Origin: Oscillospiraceae bacterium
GTDB taxonomy: Bacteria > Bacillota > Clostridia > Oscillospirales > Oscillospiraceae
Length of the DNA stretch: 64,000 nt
Direction: 5' to 3'
Assembly: GCA_020025595.1 (NCBI GenBank)
Contig: JAHHRV010000001.1
Location: forward strand, 248,001 to 312,000
Position numbers and translations under genes: made by a program. The notes below the pieces were generated by a model. It ran no database searches. It was not told the origin of the DNA and saw nothing but the letters and a program-made list of their open reading frames with translations. Positions 60,486 to 64,000 of this stretch are shown here, in pieces; the first letter of the stretch is position 1, and the number at the start of each line of letters is the position of its first letter.

Positions 60486-63400
60486 ATGAAACGATTGCTG
60501 AGTTTGTTTCTGGTTCTGGCAATGGTTTTTGGCATGATGCCGACAACCATTTTTGCTGAGGAAGCAGAAACTGCACAAGCTTCGGATCTGGGATCTGTCC
60601 GGGTCATTGTGGAGAATAACACGTGCCCTGCGGATGATCTGAACAACTGGACAGAGGGCTCCCAGCCCTGGACAGGCACGCGCCTGGACACCTGGGTCCC
60701 GCTGAAGGCAGATTCCACGATGATGTCCTGCCTGGTGGACGCTCTGGGCAGAGAGCATACCCAGACGGGCGCAGAAACAGGCATGATCACAGAGGTGGAT
60801 GGCCTGGACAGCGCTACCGGCGGATGGATGGGTTCCATCAACGACTGGTATGCCAATGAAGGCTTTGATGCTTTCACTGTGGCATCCGGCACGCTGGAAT
60901 CCGGAGATGAAATCCGTATCAGCTATACCATGCTGTGGGGTTCAGACCTCGGCAGTATTGCAAAGGATACGACCAAGACTCTGAGAAGTCTGGAAATCTC
61001 CGGTGGTACCCTGGCACAAACCTTCGTGTCTAATCAGTATACCTATCAGATTGAACTGGGCGAGGGCGTTACATCCGGCACACTGCAGTTTGTGCCCACG
61101 GCCTACAACAAGAATTTCCAGGTTCGCACCTACAAGGGCGAAACCTATTCTTCTGCAGACAAGGGATATAAGCGCAGTGCTTCTATTCCTGTGAATGTGG
61201 GCGATCAGATTCAGATCGTGGTGGGCGATCCTGCCTGGCCCAGTATGAACAACGGTGCCTACGGTGGAGCAGAAGCAGTTCCTGCGGGCGTGTACACATT
61301 TGATGTGGTGGAACAGAATGCTGCACCTGATACCAATGTGGACAGCTTCTTTACCGGCCTCGACGGAGTTGCAACCGTAGAAAATACGAAAAAGTATCCG
61401 CTCATGGTGAATGAGGACGGTACGGCTCTGGTTACAACGAATGCAGGTCAGGATAACAGCGAATCCGGCGTGACACTGACATTCCAGAAGACTGCAGAAT
61501 TGCATTTCCAGTTTAAGACTGACTGTGAAAGCAAATGGGACTTTGTCAAGATCAGTCTGAACGGCAATGCGCTGAACAGCAACTATAATGATAGAGCCGA
61601 CTTCAGCGGTAAAATGGAAGACTTTAAGCCATATAGCCTGCAAGTTACAGCCGGTGATGTGCTTGAAGTAGTTTTTGCCAAGGATACCGGCGGTCAGTCC
61701 GGAAAGGACTGCGCCTGGTTCAAGGACTTTACTGTGTCGATGCCCTACAGCGTCACCTTCCACGCCAATGACGGCTCGGAAGTGACTGAGGAGCAGGGAA
61801 TCTTCGGTACAGCGGCCCTGAATGCCAACACCTTTACAAGAGAAGGCTACCGGTTTGACGGCTGGGCAGAATCTGCTGAAGGCCCGGTTGCCTATGAAGA
61901 CGGCGCACAGATCACCCTGACGGAAAATAAAGATCTGTATGCGGTCTGGACAGCTGTGTGGCCCGTGACCTTCCCCAATATGCCGGAAGGCGCAGCCATT
62001 ACAGTCAAACAGGGCGATGCAGTTGTGCAGCCCCAGGAAGACGGAAGCTATCTGCTCTCTGATGGCAGCTATACATACAGCGCTTCTCTGTTTGGCTACA
62101 CCGCCAAAACAGATGTGCAATTCAAGGTTTCCGGCGCGGCTCTGGCAGTGCAGGACACTCTGGAGAAGAAAGCTTCCTACGATGTGACATTTGCTGTTAC
62201 TCCGGAAGAAGCGAAGAATGCAGCTGTTATCACGGTGCTGAACAGTGAAGGCACGGAGATGACAGCTCAGGAGGGTGTTTACAACCTGCCCGCAGGCGAG
62301 TACACCTACACCGTAAAGGCTTCCGGCTTTAAGAAAGTCTCCGGAAAGTTTACGGTTTCCAATGAAGTAGTTTCCGTGGATGTTCCCATGGAGATCTCTA
62401 TCGTGTGGGACGGCAGCGTTGCACAGTCCGCTCCCAGCCAGTCCGGCGGTGTCTACCAGATCGGAACCGGCGAAGAGCTTGCATGGTTTGCTCAGCAGGT
62501 GAATAACGGCGAAAATGTCAGCGCTGTGCTGACTGCTGATATTCAGCTGAATGTGCCGGAAGAGACTCCGGTCAATGAATGGGTGCCCATCGGTACCAAA
62601 GACAAGCCCTTTGCCGGCAGCTTTAACGGCGCAGGCCACAGCATTTCGGGCCTGTATATCAAGTCCGGCAATAATATCGGTCTGTTCGGTGCCGTTGCTG
62701 CACAGGGCAGCGTGTCTGATCTGACCATTACCGGCGCTGACATCCACGGCACAGGTTATGTGGGACTGGCAGCGGGCCTGAATGAGGGCAGTGTCAGCGG
62801 AATTATGGCAGAATCTTCTGCGGTTACCGGCAAGCAGAATGTCGGCGGTATTGTCGGCGAAAACAGCGGCACGGTCGCAGCCTGTGCAAACCGGAGCGCT
62901 GTGGTTACTCAGGATATCTATAATGATAACGGTATTGGCGGTATCGTCGGCCTCAACAGCGGCACAGTTTCCATGTGCTATAACCTGACGGATTTGGTCC
63001 GCGGACATAATAACAAGAACTATGCCTATTTCGGCGGTATCGTGGGCAACAACGCAGGCACTGTCGATTCCTGCTACAATACCGGCCTGATTCCCGCTGC
63101 TTATAAAGCAGGCGGCATTGTCGGTAATCCCAGAACTGGCGAAATCCGCAATTGCTATAATACCGGCACCATTGAAAAGGGCGGTATCTGCGCAATCTGC
63201 GGCGGCAGCAGCAATGTGAAAAACTGCTTCTACCTGGATACCTGCGGCGCAACAGATACCAGGTCCACGGCAATGACTGAGGCTGAGCTGAAGCAGGCAG
63301 CCGATCAGATGGGCGGTGCGTTCCAGATGGATCTGACGCCCAATGTCAACAATGGATTCCCCATCCTCAAGTGGCAGGATCCCAACGCAACCTACACCAT

Positions 63401-64000
63401 CACTCTGACAGTAACTCCTGCGGATGCAGAGGTCACGCTGACCAGCGGCGGCGAAACCGTTGCTCCTGCATCCAGTGCAGAAGGTGTTTACACCTATACA
63501 GAACTGCAGCCCGGTGAATACACTTACACAGTCACCCAGGAAGCAAAGGACTGCCAGCCTCAGACCGGCAGAATCTTTGTCAGCAATGTGGATGTACACA
63601 AGGACATCGACCTGCAGGTCAGAACCTATCCTGTTGTCATCACCATGGCACCTGCTGATGCATCTGTAGTGGTGAAGAACAGCGCCAGCGAAGTCATGAC
63701 CGGTGCAACAGATGCAGAAGCCGGAACCGTGACCTATCAGCTTCCCAATGGCACCTATACATATGAGGCTGAGAAGTTTGGCTATATTTCCCAGAGCGGC
63801 AGCTTCGATGTGAATAAGGCGGGCGTGAACCAGACGCTGACGCTGGAGCTTTCCAAGAATCAGTCCTTTACCTTTACGGGCGTGCCGGAAGGCACCGTGA
63901 TCACGGTGATGCATCCGGTCGGTGGCCTTCAGACTCCGGATGAAAACGGCGTTTACCATCTGGTGGATGGCGATTTCACCTATACCGCAGTGAAGGAAGG
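60486..64000 (+). CDS. giant DUF4430/GLUG-repeat surface protein, C-terminus beyond window
   Basis: Open for 1171 codons from ATG 60486 to the right edge. Signal peptide MKRLLSLFLVLAMVFG followed by TTIFA. Residues ~35-149: DUF4430, with TMMSCLVDAL and GGWMGSINDWYANEGFDAF. About 419-489: Listeria-Bacteroides-type repeat (REGYRFDGW, DLYAVW). About 490-640 and 970-1171: repeated PEGA-like beta modules (PAGEYTYTVKASGFKK and similar). About 690-925: GLUG repeats (GGIVGNNAGTVDSCYNTG), as in adhesins. Probably a wall-linked cobalamin or corrinoid binder under riboswitch 2. A long antisense open frame (60942-63959) is a shadow. Confidence 0.8.
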   Translation, partial: MKRLLSLFLVLAMVFGMMPTTIFAEEAETAQASDLGSVRVIVENNTCPADDLNNWTEGSQPWTGTRLDTWVPLKADSTMMSCLVDALGREHTQTGAETGMITEVDGLDSATGGWMGSINDWYANEGFDAFTVASGTLESGDEIRISYTMLWGSDLGSIAKDTTKTLRSLEISGGTLAQTFVSNQYTYQIELGEGVTSGTLQFVPTAYNKNFQVRTYKGETYSSADKGYKRSASIPVNVGDQIQIVVGDPAWPSMNNGAYGGAEAVPAGVYTFDVVEQNAAPDTNVDSFFTGLDGVATVENTKKYPLMVNEDGTALVTTNAGQDNSESGVTLTFQKTAELHFQFKTDCESKWDFVKISLNGNALNSNYNDRADFSGKMEDFKPYSLQVTAGDVLEVVFAKDTGGQSGKDCAWFKDFTVSMPYSVTFHANDGSEVTEEQGIFGTAALNANTFTREGYRFDGWAESAEGPVAYEDGAQITLTENKDLYAVWTAVWPVTFPNMPEGAAITVKQGDAVVQPQEDGSYLLSDGSYTYSASLFGYTAKTDVQFKVSGAALAVQDTLEKKASYDVTFAVTPEEAKNAAVITVLNSEGTEMTAQEGVYNLPAGEYTYTVKASGFKKVSGKFTVSNEVVSVDVPMEISIVWDGSVAQSAPSQSGGVYQIGTGEELAWFAQQVNNGENVSAVLTADIQLNVPEETPVNEWVPIGTKDKPFAGSFNGAGHSISGLYIKSGNNIGLFGAVAAQGSVSDLTITGADIHGTGYVGLAAGLNEGSVSGIMAESSAVTGKQNVGGIVGENSGTVAACANRSAVVTQDIYNDNGIGGIVGLNSGTVSMCYNLTDLVRGHNNKNYAYFGGIVGNNAGTVDSCYNTGLIPAAYKAGGIVGNPRTGEIRNCYNTGTIEKGGICAICGGSSNVKNCFYLDTCGATDTRSTAMTEAELKQAADQMGGAFQMDLTPNVNNGFPILKWQDPNATYTITLTVTPADAEVTLTSGGETVAPASSAEGVYTYTELQPGEYTYTVTQEAKDCQPQTGRIFVSNVDVHKDIDLQVRTYPVVITMAPADASVVVKNSASEVMTGATDAEAGTVTYQLPNGTYTYEAEKFGYISQSGSFDVNKAGVNQTLTLELSKNQSFTFTGVPEGTVITVMHPVGGLQTPDENGVYHLVDGDFTYTAVKE

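Noticed and set aside
60942..63959. A 1005-codon open frame antisense to the giant DUF4430/GLUG protein
   Set aside because: It is a shadow of biased codon use; the plus-strand frame has a signal peptide, ribosome site, riboswitch and recognisable domains.
1..64000. tRNA, rRNA or CRISPR features
   Set aside because: No cloverleaf-type sequences, rRNA segments or regularly spaced repeats were recognised by eye; a dedicated scan (tRNAscan-SE, Rfam) would be needed to exclude weak cases.

Overview
The window looks like a chromosomal segment of a strictly anaerobic gut-type Clostridia bacterium, probably Oscillospiraceae or Ruminococcaceae. The evidence is a SCIFF ranthipeptide with its radical SAM maturase, a trimeric [FeFe] hydrogenase, an oxygen-sensitive NrdDG ribonucleotide reductase beside a class I NrdAB, Gram-positive lipoproteins, ECF transport and cohesin/dockerin modules. 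This placement is inferred from gene content. No rRNA, tRNA or CRISPR array was seen.

0-5.3 kb (mostly minus): the start of an RsmH-like methyltransferase, a PLP decarboxylase of the Orn/Lys/Arg type, the SCIFF maturase and the 48-residue SCIFF peptide, then a lipoprotein with an HEXXH motif. 5.4-18.3 kb: nrdAB and nrdGD, each preceded by paired NrdR-like boxes, flank the hydCBA hydrogenase and a MerR/YitT pair with a textbook MerR promoter. 18.4-24 kb: a LysR regulator divergent from a CoA-disulfide-reductase/rhodanese/siroheme-reductase fusion, then a YwaF-type membrane protein and a patatin. 24-30 kb: a TetR-HdeD-MMPL-coiled-coil export cluster.

30-49 kb: VOC, GNAT, MFS, a cation/proton antiporter behind a fluoride riboswitch, a ribbon-helix-helix/zinc-ribbon protein, a UvrD-type helicase, a GH3 lipoprotein and a UPF0340 protein. 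A MarR regulon follows: a MATE pump and an operon of YbaK, nitroreductase, MarR and a UvrA-like ATPase, all sharing an 18-bp operator. It ends with an amidohydrolase, an old-yellow-enzyme-type reductase and an AraC regulator. 49-50.8 kb is an AT-rich patch with a HIT gene and a group II intron whose reverse transcriptase has been lost, leaving only the HNH tail and RNA domain V.

51-64 kb is the most interesting part: a cobalamin capture and import locus with two cobalamin riboswitches. The first controls a small homing-endonuclease-repeat protein, a surface protein with the intrinsic-factor domain pair (DUF4430 plus an alpha/alpha toroid) ending in a dockerin, a membrane-anchored cohesin, a DUF4430 lipoprotein, EcfT, and one protein that fuses two ECF ATPases to a CbrT-like S component. 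The second controls a very large DUF4430/GLUG-repeat surface protein that runs off the window. The layout suggests B12 binders docked on a cohesin that hand the vitamin to a lipoprotein and an ECF importer. Three lesions (an in-frame TGA, a frameshift in the cohesin anchor, and an orphan toroid fragment) point to erosion of the capture layer, phase-like variation or sequencing error.
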